Below are positions 1-8,437 of a DNA stretch of 62,037 bases, in pieces. A program made the position numbers and the translations under genes. The notes beneath the pieces were generated by a model. It was not told the DNA's origin, did no database searches, and saw only the letters and a list, made by a program, of their open reading frames with translations. Numbering within the stretch: the stretch's first letter is position 1; the number at the start of each line of letters is the position of its first letter. The DNA comes from an uncultured Muribaculaceae bacterium (lineage in GTDB: Bacteria; Bacteroidota; Bacteroidia; Bacteroidales; Muribaculaceae), in assembly GCA_910587545.1 (NCBI GenBank), contig CAJUMI010000003.1, forward strand, positions 1 to 62,037, in the 5' to 3' direction.

Positions 1-818
1 ACGAACACGGCTGGGACGACAACGGTGTGTTCAACTTCGAAGGCGGCTGCTACGCCAAGGTCATCAACCTCGACAAAGACAGCGAGCCCGACATCTACAA
101 CGCCATCACCCGCGACGCTCTTCTCGAAAACGTCACTGTCGACGCCAACGGCAAGATCGACTTCGCTGACAAGAGCGTGACCGAAAACACCCGCGTAAGC
201 TATCCTATCGACCACATAGAAAAGATCGTTCGCCCCATCTCCGCAGGTCCCGCCGCCAAGAACGTGATCTTCCTCAGCGCTGACGCATTCGGCGTTCTCC
301 CCCCCGTTTCGATCCTTACTCCCGAGCAGACCAAGTACTACTTCCTCTCAGGCTTCACCGCAAAACTCGCCGGCACAGAACGCGGCATCACCGAGCCGAC
401 CCCGACATTCTCGGCTTGCTTCGGCCAGGCATTCCTCGAACTGCACCCGACAAAATACGCCGAGGAACTCGTCAAGAAGATGGAAAAGAGCGGAGCAAAG
501 GCTTATCTCGTAAACACCGGCTGGAACGGCACCGGCAAGCGTATCTCGATCCGCGACACCCGCGGCATCATCGATGCTATCCTCGACGGCGCAATCCTCA
601 CCGCTCCCACCAAGAAGCTCCCGATCTTCGACTTCGAGATCCCGACCGAGCTTCCCGGCGTAGATCCCAAGATCCTCGATCCCCGCGACACTTATGCCGA
701 CGCTGCAGAGTGGACCGCAAAGGCTGAAGATCTTGCCGCACGCTTCATCAAGAACTTCAAGAAATACGAAAACAACGAAGCCGGCAAGGCTCTCGTTGCA
801 GCAGGCCCCCAACTCTAA
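1..818 (+). CDS. pckA: Phosphoenolpyruvate carboxykinase (ATP), C-terminal part
   Basis: The gene is cut by the window edge: the reading frame is open from base 3 and ends with TAA at 816-818. It encodes about 271 residues, roughly the C-terminal half of a PckA (about 540 aa). The enzyme converts oxaloacetate and ATP to phosphoenolpyruvate, CO2 and ADP in the cytosol, and in gut Bacteroidota commonly runs in reverse as the CO2-fixing step towards succinate. Visible family features are the FEGGCYAK segment next to the nucleotide/metal site, the NTRVSYP and [12 protein letters not shown] segments, and [12 protein letters not shown] near the adenine-binding region. Nothing suggests decay. A strong hairpin follows the stop codon. 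Identity is confident; the N-terminal P-loop lies outside the window. Confidence 0.96.
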   Translation, partial: EHGWDDNGVFNFEGGCYAKVINLDKDSEPDIYNAITRDALLENVTVDANGKIDFADKSVTENTRVSYPIDHIEKIVRPISAGPAAKNVIFLSADAFGVLPPVSILTPEQTKYYFLSGFTAKLAGTERGITEPTPTFSACFGQAFLELHPTKYAEELVKKMEKSGAKAYLVNTGWNGTGKRISIRDTRGIIDAILDGAILTAPTKKLPIFDFEIPTELPGVDPKILDPRDTYADAAEWTAKAEDLAARFIKNFKKYENNEAGKALVAAGPQL

Positions 819-844
819 GTTCCTGCCGATTTCAATGATACCCG

Positions 845-878
845 AGGGCGGTGTGTCTCACATGAGACACACCGCCCT
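845..878 (+). terminator. Perfect 16-bp hairpin after pckA
   Basis: Arms 845-860 and 863-878 are exact reverse complements (core GGGCGGTGTGTC) around a 2-nt centre. A moderately T-rich stretch (CTCTGTTTCC) follows. It lies 27 nt after the pckA stop and between convergent genes, so it most likely ends pckA transcription. The missing long U-run makes an intrinsic terminator likely rather than certain. Confidence 0.7.
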
Positions 879-898
879 CTCTGTTTCCGGAATAGCGC

Positions 899-946
899 GG
901 CCGACCAACTCTGACCGACCGACAGGTCCGACCTGCCTGATCAGTC
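899..946. repeat. Degenerate 9-nt repeat array (a)
   Basis: The stretch between the convergent ends of pckA and the next gene can be read as consecutive 9-mers, such as CGACAGGTC, CGACCTGCC, TGATCAGTC. They share the TCCGAC/TCxGAC core seen in seven other gaps of this window. No ORF with coding character covers it. Confidence 0.45.
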
Positions 947-1053
947 ATTACGCACCATACAGAATCAAAACGGGCGCCCAGATATCACATCTCAGCGCCC
1001 GATATTCGCCTATTATAAAAGCTAATTATCCCTATCGTATGAAATAGGCGAAT

Positions 1054-3849
1054 TTATCGTCCCGGAGGCGGGCCCATCGGTCCGCCGGGGCCAAATCTGT
1101 GTTCATTACGGTTGGTCGGCATCTTGCCGTTGCCAAACGTATTGAACTTATATGTAAAAGACACCATGAAATAACGAGTCAATGAATTGTAGATCGAATC
1201 ATCGATATAGTTTGCAGTCACACTGCGGACAATGTTGCTCTTCTGCTGCAGAAGGTCATAGCCTTTAAGAGTCACAGTCGCCGAACGGCCTTTGAGGAAC
1301 TGATATGCTATAGAAGCGTTCCACATCCACTGGCGTGAGTCATAACCTGATGAATAACCGCTTGTGGCGTCATAATTGAGATCGGTGTTCAACACGATGC
1401 CGAACGGCGTGTAATAAGTCGCGTTGAATGAGCCGCCATAGGTATGGATCACACGCTGATCCGACGTCTGCAACGAGTTGCGCGTACAGCGGACCGCATA
1501 AGACGGGCGCAGCTCAAGCTCGGCGTTGGCCGGACGCCATGCCACACCGGGCCGCACGGATGCCCGGAGATCACCCGAACGGTTGCGCTCATTGTTATTG
1601 AAGCCTACACTCTGATTGTACATCACCATCAACGCATTGTTGAACGTGAACATCTTGTTGCGGAATGGAAATGAGATCATATTTCTGACGAATGCGTTCC
1701 ACGAACCGTTGACATTTTCATAAGTAGTGGTCGATCCGCCGGTAGTCTGATCGTAAGACGTGCGCGACGCGACAGAGTTCTGCGTCAGATGGACATGGCC
1801 CATCACCATGATCGACCGCTGAGCCTCAGCGTTGAAATCATTGAATCTAAGGCCTATGAAATGAGAGAATGAAGGTTTCAGATCGGGATTACCGATAACG
1901 ACGCGCAAGGGGTCGCTCATGTCGGCGACAGGCTGCAATTGCGCCATTGAAGGCTGAGAGCTGCGGCCCATATAGTCGACACCGAAAGAGGTCTGCTTCG
2001 ACGGACGGTAACGGTAACGCATATAAGGGGCGAAGTTCCACACCCAGCGTTGGGGGATCGACTTTCGTTCATCAGTGAGATTGATCGATTTAGACATCTG
2101 CGGAACAAGCGATATGCCGACATCGATGTTGCCGGTTTTCTGCACGTGCTTGTATCCCACGCGGATATCCTGGTTCATATAGTCGTTGCGGAACTTGTTC
2201 GACAGATCGTAGTTGAACTCAAGAGCCGGCCCAATCTGCGGCTCTCCGCCCCACCCGTCAGGGAATATCACCGGATGATCGTAGGTGAAGCGGTCGGTAT
2301 TGTTCCAACGATACTGTATGCGGTAGGCGAAGGTAAGGAAATTGCCCTTTTTGGCATCTCCCAACGGTTCGGTCCACGAGACGCGCGCATTCACTGAGTT
2401 TGACCACGTATGATTATTGGTAAATCGGTCCGACAAGTCGATCGAGTCGTTGTAAAGAAAGAATTTGTTCCATGAATAGGAATCGCTCTTCTCGCGTACA
2501 TTGCTCATCCTGTAATTTGCAAATATGGAGAACGAGCGGCCAGGCTTGGAACGGAAATTATGATTGTAGATCAGCATACCGCCGAACTCCACCGACGAAC
2601 CCTTGGTGTGATCGTTGTTTATACTTCTGACGACCTCACTCAGAGCCGCGTCACCTGCACGCGTGAGTGAAGAGTCAGTCGAGAATGAGTTGTTGTAGTT
2701 CAATGAGATGTTAGGTCTGAATTCCAGAGTGTTGAACGAGTCGGGCTTCCACTGTATTCTGAAATCCGCTCTGACGTTATGACCTTTGTCGCGCGCCAGT
2801 TTGTTTGTGTTGTAATAAGAAGTGGAGTCGGCGAACAGCTGCTGACGGTCGGTCCGCTGATAAGTGTCGCGATCGGTCTGCGAATATAGCAGATTACCGC
2901 CGAAACGGAATATTTCTTCTTTGCCTACATTGAAATTAATACCCAGAGCCTGCGACGATGTGATGCCGGTCGAGCCGCCGAAGCGACGGAAACGGCCTGA
3001 GGTGCCGTCGGTGAACGCCGGATCATTGACATTGTTTCCTCCACCCATGATCGTAAACTGGTTGCCGTTCCAGAAACGGTTGGCGAGAAACGAGGCCTTG
3101 TAGCGCCCGTCTGTGCCGTAACCGGCCTCGGCATTTCCGACCCAACCGTTCTCCATGCCCTTCTTCACGGTGAGATTGATGACGGTCTCTTCTTCGCCGT
3201 CATCGACGCCTGTTATTCTCGCAAGATCACTCTTGCGGTCAACAACCTGCAGTTTCTGGATCATATCGACAGGAAGATTTTTTGAAGCCACTTTGGGGTC
3301 ATCGGCAAAAAATTCCTTGCCGTTGACCAAAATTTTTGACACCTCTTTGCCGTTGGCGGTGATTTTACCTTCCGAATCCACTTCCACGCCGGGGAGACGC
3401 TTCAGAAGATCCTCCACGACGGCGTTGGGAGCGGTCTTATATGAATCGGCATTGAATTCCACGGTGTCCTGCATCACTTTGATCGGCGTCTTTATGCCGA
3501 CGACCGTAGTTTCGTTGAGCATTATTGAACTTTCATGGAGAACAATGGGCTTGAGACGGACATCGGCACCCTTCACGGTGATGTTCGAATACTCGGATTT
3601 ATATCCCACATACAAGGCCTCGAGTATATACGCTCCGTCGGAGACTGCCTTCAGCGTGAAGCGACCCTGTTCGTTTGTCACTGAGCCCTTGACCTGAACA
3701 CTGTCCTTAGGGTTCAGAAGTCTGACAGAAGCTTGAATCAGAGGTTCGCCGGTGTCATCGGTAAGTCTGCCGCTTATATCATAGGCGGCTACGCCGAAAG
3801 CATTGATCAGAATGAGAATTGATAGTAGAAACGTTCGGATGTTTAGCAT
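1054..3849 (-). CDS. Outer-membrane beta-barrel protein with carboxypeptidase-like regulatory domain
   Basis: This is a 931-aa protein with an N-terminal signal peptide ending near residue 22 (FGVAAYD). Residues about 24-95 form a carboxypeptidase-regulatory-like Ig-fold domain (DISGRLTDDTGEPLIQAS). A plug-like region at about 110-220 follows (VVEDLLKRLPGVEVDSEGKI), then a long Tyr/Asn/Arg-rich beta-barrel. The architecture is that of the outer_membrane_beta-barrel (OMP_b-brl_3) proteins of Bacteroidota, which resemble TonB-dependent receptors; no SusD partner is adjacent. The C-terminal tail is unusual, rich in Gly, Pro and Met (FGPGGPMGPPPGR), and probably lies past the last barrel strand. 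The gene stands alone with about 250 nt of AT-rich upstream sequence. The substrate is unknown. Confidence 0.85.
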   Translation of the reverse strand: MLNIRTFLLSILILINAFGVAAYDISGRLTDDTGEPLIQASVRLLNPKDSVQVKGSVTNEQGRFTLKAVSDGAYILEALYVGYKSEYSNITVKGADVRLKPIVLHESSIMLNETTVVGIKTPIKVMQDTVEFNADSYKTAPNAVVEDLLKRLPGVEVDSEGKITANGKEVSKILVNGKEFFADDPKVASKNLPVDMIQKLQVVDRKSDLARITGVDDGEEETVINLTVKKGMENGWVGNAEAGYGTDGRYKASFLANRFWNGNQFTIMGGGNNVNDPAFTDGTSGRFRRFGGSTGITSSQALGINFNVGKEEIFRFGGNLLYSQTDRDTYQRTDRQQLFADSTSYYNTNKLARDKGHNVRADFRIQWKPDSFNTLEFRPNISLNYNNSFSTDSSLTRAGDAALSEVVRSINNDHTKGSSVEFGGMLIYNHNFRSKPGRSFSIFANYRMSNVREKSDSYSWNKFFLYNDSIDLSDRFTNNHTWSNSVNARVSWTEPLGDAKKGNFLTFAYRIQYRWNNTDRFTYDHPVIFPDGWGGEPQIGPALEFNYDLSNKFRNDYMNQDIRVGYKHVQKTGNIDVGISLVPQMSKSINLTDERKSIPQRWVWNFAPYMRYRYRPSKQTSFGVDYMGRSSQPSMAQLQPVADMSDPLRVVIGNPDLKPSFSHFIGLRFNDFNAEAQRSIMVMGHVHLTQNSVASRTSYDQTTGGSTTTYENVNGSWNAFVRNMISFPFRNKMFTFNNALMVMYNQSVGFNNNERNRSGDLRASVRPGVAWRPANAELELRPSYAVRCTRNSLQTSDQRVIHTYGGSFNATYYTPFGIVLNTDLNYDATSGYSSGYDSRQWMWNASIAYQFLKGRSATVTLKGYDLLQQKSNIVRSVTANYIDDSIYNSLTRYFMVSFTYKFNTFGNGKMPTNRNEHRFGPGGPMGPPPGR

Positions 3850-4096
3850 TGTTTTTTAAGCGAGGTTTTTATAGTCTTGCTGAAAAATATGACACGAATT
3901 TAGCAAAAAGTTTAGTCTCGGTCAAGCCTCCTGAGCCCGTATACGCCTGACAATAGACAAATCGGTGAATTTTATAGACGAAATCTGACCGCTGCCGGAA
4001 GCAGATCCGGCTGATATCTCCGCATCACAAAAATCTTTGACCGAAAGAATGATTTTTAGGTTGTTTAAGTGTTATACAATAAAAGAATAAGCGAAG

Positions 4097-4507
4097 ATGA
4101 AACGCATATACATCATACCAGCCCTGATTTCGGCCATGACGGCCGGACTTGCGTCATGCTCCGGATGGCTGATGTCATCAGACTTCGGATTCGACGATTA
4201 CGGACCCTCGTACGACTATTACTGGCCAAACTACGGCAATATTTATAATCCGCCGTTAGGCTACTACGGACCCGGATGGGATGTCCCGCCCCCACGCCCG
4301 ATAATCAATCGGCCGCAACCCGTGCCGCCTAACGGAGCCAACAGGCCAAATTTCGTTCCCTCGAAACCGAGCGCACCTCAGCGCCCCGTCACCACCTCAC
4401 CCACAGGTCAGCCGAGGCCGGGCAACATGGGACAGCCTCCCGTTCAGAATGTGAAACCTGAAAACGGGAACAATCAAGGCAGTTCCTCACCTCATCGCGG
4501 ACGCTGA
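4097..4507 (+). CDS. Small Pro/Gly/Asn-rich lipoprotein, unknown function
   Basis: This 136-aa protein has an SPII signal peptide with lipobox LASC, the lipid-modified Cys at about residue 21. The mature part is low in complexity. It starts with a Tyr/Asp/Gly-rich segment (DDYGPSYDYYWPNYGN), followed by a Pro- and Gln-rich stretch to the end, suggesting an extended, unfolded surface or periplasmic spacer. No catalytic motif is visible. The last 16 nt overlap the 3' end of the convergent MATE gene. I do not recognise a family; the lipoprotein call rests on the signal peptide. Confidence 0.7.
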   Translation: MKRIYIIPALISAMTAGLASCSGWLMSSDFGFDDYGPSYDYYWPNYGNIYNPPLGYYGPGWDVPPPRPIINRPQPVPPNGANRPNFVPSKPSAPQRPVTTSPTGQPRPGNMGQPPVQNVKPENGNNQGSSSPHRGR

Positions 4508-5880
4508 GGCCCTGCCGACGCTTTGTCGAGATGACGGAATTCATAGACGATCATCACCGCGGTCACAACCGTGGCGAGCAGATCCGAACCCGGAAAGGAG
4601 AACCACACACCGTCGAGCCCCGCCACGCCGGGAAGTATCAGCAGCAGCGGAATAAGAAATATCACCTGTCGCGAAAGACTCAGGAAGATCGACTTGCCGA
4701 CACAGCCTATGCTCTGGAAAAAGGTCGTCGACACCACCTGAAACCCGACCGCGACAAACGCGAGCAACGCACACGACAGACAATTGGATGTCACATCAAT
4801 GAGATATCGGTCAGAGGTAAAGGCTTTGGCGATGAGACCCGGGAAAAATAGCCCGAACAGGCTCCCGAAAAGACATATGACCGTCGACACTCCGACAGCC
4901 AGCCAATAAGTGCGTTTCAGACGGTCGAGCCGTCCGGCGCCGTAATTGTATCCGACTATGGCCTGCATGCCCTGACTGATGCCGACAAGCACCATAACGA
5001 TCAGCGACGTATAGGTAGAGAATATTCCGGCCGCCCCAATCGCAAGATCGCCGCCATAGCGCGCGAGCGAGTTGTTGATTATCACGTTAATGAAACATGC
5101 CGCGGCATTGACAAGCGCAGGAGCGGCGCCGATCGACACAATGCCGGCGACGATGGGCCATCTGAGACGGTAAATGCCGCGTGTGAAATGCAGATTGACG
5201 TCACGGCGCATGAAGTGGGCCATCACAAAAATCATCGAACACGTCATGGCTATGTCGCTCGCTATCGCCGCTCCTTTTATGCCCATGTCGAGAACAAATA
5301 TAAACAGCGGCGCGAGCGCAAGATTGATCAGAGCGCCCATAATCATGGTCATCATAGCCCGTTTGGGATAACCTGTGGCACGCATGATGTTGTTGAAACC
5401 GAATGCCAGATTGGTCATCAGCAGACCCGGCAGAAGCCACAGTATAAAATCACGCGCATATGGCAGTGTCGCGTCACTGGCTCCGAAAGCCCTGAGGATC
5501 GGGTCTATAAACAGTCCGAAAATGCTTATATAGACAGTGGCGTTGATCAGCAGAAGCACAAGCGCGTTGCCTAACACCTCCGAAGCACTTCTCATGTCCT
5601 TGCGGCCGAGACATATCGAGATGCGAGCCGTCGCACCGGCTCCGACAAGCACTCCGAGAGCGGTCGTGAGATTCATGACCGGAAACGTTATGGCGAGACC
5701 CGAGATCGCCTCGGTTCCGACTCCGCGGCCTATGAATATGCGGTCGACGACATTATACAGCGACATGACCAGCAGTCCCACAACAGTCGGAAGACTGTAC
5801 TGCCACAGAAGCCGTCCCACCGAGCCCGAGGCAAGCAGGTTGAGACTGTTGGAAACTCCGTCAGTTTTGATGTCACTCAT
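4492..5880 (-). CDS. MATE family multidrug exporter
   Basis: A 462-aa inner-membrane protein with about 12 hydrophobic helices and the hallmarks of the MATE fold: an early YNVVDRIFIGRGVG segment (helix 2 region), RISICLGR, and a repeated pattern in the second half (GISQGMQAIVGYNYGA). MATE proteins expel cationic drugs and metabolites in exchange for Na+ or H+. The ATG at 5880 (MSDIKTDG) is preferred over the one at 5913, which adds 11 residues not expected in the family and lies close to the terminator hairpin of the upstream gene. Its 3' end overlaps the convergent lipoprotein gene by 16 nt. The substrate cannot be inferred. Confidence 0.9.
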   Translation of the reverse strand: MSDIKTDGVSNSLNLLASGSVGRLLWQYSLPTVVGLLVMSLYNVVDRIFIGRGVGTEAISGLAITFPVMNLTTALGVLVGAGATARISICLGRKDMRSASEVLGNALVLLLINATVYISIFGLFIDPILRAFGASDATLPYARDFILWLLPGLLMTNLAFGFNNIMRATGYPKRAMMTMIMGALINLALAPLFIFVLDMGIKGAAIASDIAMTCSMIFVMAHFMRRDVNLHFTRGIYRLRWPIVAGIVSIGAAPALVNAAACFINVIINNSLARYGGDLAIGAAGIFSTYTSLIVMVLVGISQGMQAIVGYNYGAGRLDRLKRTYWLAVGVSTVICLFGSLFGLFFPGLIAKAFTSDRYLIDVTSNCLSCALLAFVAVGFQVVSTTFFQSIGCVGKSIFLSLSRQVIFLIPLLLILPGVAGLDGVWFSFPGSDLLATVVTAVMIVYEFRHLDKASAGPQRPR

Positions 5881-5914
5881 ATTATAGAAAGTTTGAAAAG
5901 CCGGTATACACAAA

Positions 5915-5942
5915 AATCTTGGAAACTGATGTCTCCAAGATT
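5915..5942 (-). terminator. Intrinsic terminator after the TPR gene
   Basis: Arms AATCTTGGA (5915-5923) and TCCAAGATT (5934-5942) pair perfectly over 9 bp with a 10-nt loop. Read on the minus strand the hairpin is followed by TTTTTG. It lies about 30 nt beyond the TPR-gene stop codon, where an intrinsic terminator is expected. Confidence 0.75.
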
Positions 5943-5972
5943 AAAGTAAGTATTCCGTGACGGAATTATGGA

Positions 5973-6659
5973 TTATTCAGCGGCCGAAGCCTTTGCTCTT
6001 TCGTAGTATTTACGGATGTCGGTGCTGCCTTGGCCGAATGCGGGATACTCTTCGATGATCTTACCGTAAGCCTTGGCCTCTGCGGCATAATTTTTCTGCT
6101 CGCGATAGACATTGGCTTCCTTGATAAGGATCAGAGGCACAAGCTGGGTGTTGCCGTCGGCCTCACTGATGGCTTCTTCGTAAGCCTTGATTGCCGCGTC
6201 ATAGTTCTGAAGATTCACATAGCAGTCGCCTTTAAGGGTTTCGATGCCTGCAGCTACGATGTCGTCAGAGGCGGAAGCCTCATCCAGATATTTCACAGCC
6301 TCTTCATAATTGCCGGCCTTGTAAAGGCGGATGGCAGCCTCGACTTTTGCGCGGTCGCCGCTTTTTGTGCCGTGAGTGGCTGCTTCCTTATAGAGGTTGA
6401 GCGCGATAGAGTCGTTCTGCTCCACATCAGCAAGCGCGATTGCCTGATCTGCCTTGGCTGCCTGAGACTGACGGACAAGGAACCATGCCAGGATCGCGAT
6501 AAGGATAATCGCAACAACGATAAACAGCGTAGTCAGTTGTTTGCGATATTTCTTTGTTTTTGCTACAAAGTCAGCCTCTTCCTGAATGACAGGCTGAACG
6601 TGTTCTTGGTTATTTTCCATCGGATTATGTTGAGTTCGTTTTATTTCTGAATTTGTCAT
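5973..6659 (-). CDS. Membrane-anchored tetratricopeptide-repeat protein
   Basis: About 228 aa. A short charged N-terminus precedes one transmembrane helix (about residues 40-62 of this start, LFIVVAIILIAILAWFLV). A periplasmic TPR domain of three to four helix-turn-helix repeats follows (YKAGNYEEAVKYLDEA, YVNLQNYDAAIKAYEEA, YREQKNYAAEAKAYGKI). TPRs mediate protein-protein contacts; the layout resembles YfgM-like envelope scaffolds. A longer frame reaches 6689, but a TAnnTTTG promoter element overlaps that position, so the ATG at 6659 (MTNSEIK) or 6620 (MENNQ) is more likely. The partner is not known. Confidence 0.8.
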   Translation of the reverse strand: MTNSEIKRTQHNPMENNQEHVQPVIQEEADFVAKTKKYRKQLTTLFIVVAIILIAILAWFLVRQSQAAKADQAIALADVEQNDSIALNLYKEAATHGTKSGDRAKVEAAIRLYKAGNYEEAVKYLDEASASDDIVAAGIETLKGDCYVNLQNYDAAIKAYEEAISEADGNTQLVPLILIKEANVYREQKNYAAEAKAYGKIIEEYPAFGQGSTDIRKYYERAKASAAE

Positions 6660-6686
6660 TGCGCGCTCTGTACGCCTTTCGAACTG

Positions 6687-6694
6687 CAAAAATA
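6687..6694 (-). promoter_or_regulatory. Promoter -7 element for the TPR gene
   Basis: The minus strand reads TATTTTTG, a full match to the Bacteroides -7 consensus TAnnTTTG. No TTTG is present about 20 nt further upstream (the minus strand has TTTT there), so this is half a promoter. Its position argues for a start codon downstream of 6689. Confidence 0.4.
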
Positions 6695-6797
6695 GTGTTT
6701 ATATGTCAGAAATAAAAATTTTTCAGAATCTTTGTTATTCAAAATCATCATGAAAGCCCATTTGATGCTGTCGATGCGAGAAAAACAGCATGCGGCT

Positions 6798-7163
6798 CTA
6801 TTTCACTTTATAGCCCCGGGCCTCGAGAAAACGGCGGCAGTCGGCGACACGTTCGCCCTGGACAAGGATTTCACCGCCCCGCGCAGATCCGCCGCACCCC
6901 AACGCGCGTTTCATTTCAGCCGCCAGATTCCTAAGATCCGCATCGGCTATCGTGAAATCGTATATTATCGTTGCTGTCTTGCCGCCCCTGCCCTTGCGTT
7001 CGAGAGAGATATGCACAGGACCTTTCTGAGCCGCCTGTCCGACGGCATCCGCATCGGACTGAAGCGGTTCACGATCATCCCGTACACCGTCGTCCGGCAC
7101 AAGACCCTTGAGCGCGTCGCGCCAATCTTCCATCATCATAGCACTGTTATTCTGAAAATTCAT
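6798..7163 (-). CDS. SUI1/eIF1-like translation factor (YciH family)
   Basis: A 121-aa protein whose C-terminal two thirds is a SUI1 domain: ISLERKGRGGKTATIIYDF, then the Gly-rich LGCGGSARGGEILVQG loop, and RRFLEARGYKVK at the end. These domains bind the small ribosomal subunit and influence start-codon selection; bacterial homologues are dispensable and not well understood. The N-terminal 45 residues are acidic and variable. The start overlaps the end of the upstream lipoprotein gene by 17 nt in another frame, which suggests translational coupling. It is the last gene of the ribH-led group. Confidence 0.9.
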   Translation of the reverse strand: MNFQNNSAMMMEDWRDALKGLVPDDGVRDDREPLQSDADAVGQAAQKGPVHISLERKGRGGKTATIIYDFTIADADLRNLAAEMKRALGCGGSARGGEILVQGERVADCRRFLEARGYKVK

Positions 7164-7605
7164 TTATGGAGTCTTTGACTGCGCTCAGTCTCGCAGCCTG
7201 ACCTTCGTGATCGCATGACGGATCGATCATTCGCGTAAGCTGTCGCAGAAAAAGAGTCCGCGACTGTTCGTCGGCCGGAAGTGAATGGACAAACGACATC
7301 ACCGAATCGGCATTCTGCAGCATAGCAGCCTGCATACACTTGGCTGCAAGAGCCATATTGGCCTCTTCGTCCTCATATTCGGCAAGTTGCGACATAAGGA
7401 CAGACAGACGGCACAATTCGTCGACCGACAGGTCCGCGAAGGCCGGGCCCTGGATAAGGCTGTCGCATATTACTCCGGCTGATTCGTGGCGGCCGGCGAC
7501 GAATTCGTCTTCGGCCATGGCGACGGAAACACTGTCAGACCCGCCACACGACGACATCATGACAACGCAGACGGCGGCACAGATGATATAACCGGGAAGT
7601 TTCAT
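7147..7605 (-). CDS. Lipoprotein of unknown function
   Basis: 152 aa with an SPII signal and lipobox MSSC (Cys at about residue 20). The mature part is mostly helical and acidic, with no domain I recognise. It carries three further Cys residues (VICDSL, ELCRL, AAKCM) and DPSCDHE near the C-terminus. It overlaps the upstream TM-protein gene by 4 nt (ATGA) and the SUI1 gene by 17 nt, so the three are probably translated from one mRNA. The function is unknown; a small helical-repeat accessory envelope protein is possible. Confidence 0.7.
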   Translation of the reverse strand: MKLPGYIICAAVCVVMMSSCGGSDSVSVAMAEDEFVAGRHESAGVICDSLIQGPAFADLSVDELCRLSVLMSQLAEYEDEEANMALAAKCMQAAMLQNADSVMSFVHSLPADEQSRTLFLRQLTRMIDPSCDHEGQAARLSAVKDSINEFSE

Positions 7606-7883
7606 TCAGCTGCCGTTGTTTTGACGGTCTGAGCTTCAGGATCGCTTATGACCTCGTCAAGCGACCGGCCATCGGCATTCTCCCACTCTGACTCGGCAGG
7701 AGATGTGGGATCTTCAGGCTCATAGTACGACTCTACATTGTCACCTGCCGGCGTATCGACATGGGTGCGCGAGTCAAACCACCCTATATAATATAGGATA
7801 GTCACGACAATGGCAGCCACGACCAGACCGACGATCAGCAATCGTCCCGTGCCTGATTTCTTAGAATTATTACTCCGTGCCAT
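7602..7883 (-). CDS. Small single-pass membrane protein
   Basis: 93 aa. A basic N-terminus (MARSNNSKKSG) precedes one transmembrane helix at about residues 14-34 (LLIVGLVVAAIVVTILYYIG) and an acidic, Ser/Glu/Pro-rich tail (YYEPEDPTSPAESEWEN) probably exposed to the periplasm by the positive-inside rule. No domain is recognised. It lies 20 nt after ribH and overlaps the next lipoprotein gene by ATGA. It is real by its membrane topology and tight packing. Confidence 0.65.
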   Translation of the reverse strand: MARSNNSKKSGTGRLLIVGLVVAAIVVTILYYIGWFDSRTHVDTPAGDNVESYYEPEDPTSPAESEWENADGRSLDEVISDPEAQTVKTTAAE

Positions 7884-7903
7884 AATTTATTTATGAATTT
7901 TGA

Positions 7904-8395
7904 TTATAAATTCTTGATTTCTTCTGCAAAGGCATGCATCTTAATCGCAGTTTCGGCAGCCTCGGAACCCTTGTTGCCCAGACAGCCGCCGGCTCGGTCG
8001 AGAGCGTCCTGCTCCGTGTCAACCGTCAGCACTCCGAAGATCACAGGCGTGTCGCAGTCGGCGTTCAGTGAAGTGATCCCTTGGGTAACGCTCTGGCATA
8101 CATAGTCGAAATGAGGTGTACCCCCACGGATCACACATCCGAAGACTATCACCGCATCAAACGCCGAACTTTCGATCAGCTGCGAGGCCCCGAACGTAAG
8201 TTCCACGGCGCCGGGCACATGATAGACCTTTATCTGTGAATCATCGAAGCCCTCTTTGCGGAATGTCTCGAGTGCACCTTCGAGAAGAGCCGATGTTATA
8301 TGTCCGTTCCACTCGGCCACCACTATGCCGACGGTCATACCGTCGACCTTGGGAAGCTGACCCTTAGGTGCGCTGTTTTTATTTGTTGTTGCCAT
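7904..8395 (-). CDS. ribH: 6,7-dimethyl-8-ribityllumazine synthase
   Basis: 163 aa, full length. Condenses 5-amino-6-ribitylaminouracil with 3,4-dihydroxybutanone 4-phosphate to give the riboflavin precursor ribityllumazine in the cytosol, usually as a 60-mer or pentamer. Visible motifs are AEWNGHITSALLEGA (substrate loop), VPGAVELTFGA, and GCVIRGGTPHFDYV, which carries the catalytic His. No other riboflavin gene is nearby and no FMN-riboswitch-like leader is visible in the 42-nt gap upstream. It sits behind the PfkB-like gene and in front of three small envelope/translation genes. Confidence 0.96.
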   Translation of the reverse strand: MATTNKNSAPKGQLPKVDGMTVGIVVAEWNGHITSALLEGALETFRKEGFDDSQIKVYHVPGAVELTFGASQLIESSAFDAVIVFGCVIRGGTPHFDYVCQSVTQGITSLNADCDTPVIFGVLTVDTEQDALDRAGGCLGNKGSEAAETAIKMHAFAEEIKNL

Positions 8396-8437
8396 AAAAT
8401 ATTAACAATTATGATTTGAGGTTGTTTACGACAATAA

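Noticed and set aside
694..1047. 117-codon plus-strand frame after pckA
   Set aside because: It spans the pckA end, the terminator hairpin and a repeat array, with no coding character.
8396..8437. FMN riboswitch ahead of ribH
   Set aside because: The 42-nt AT-rich gap is too short for the six-helix FMN aptamer.
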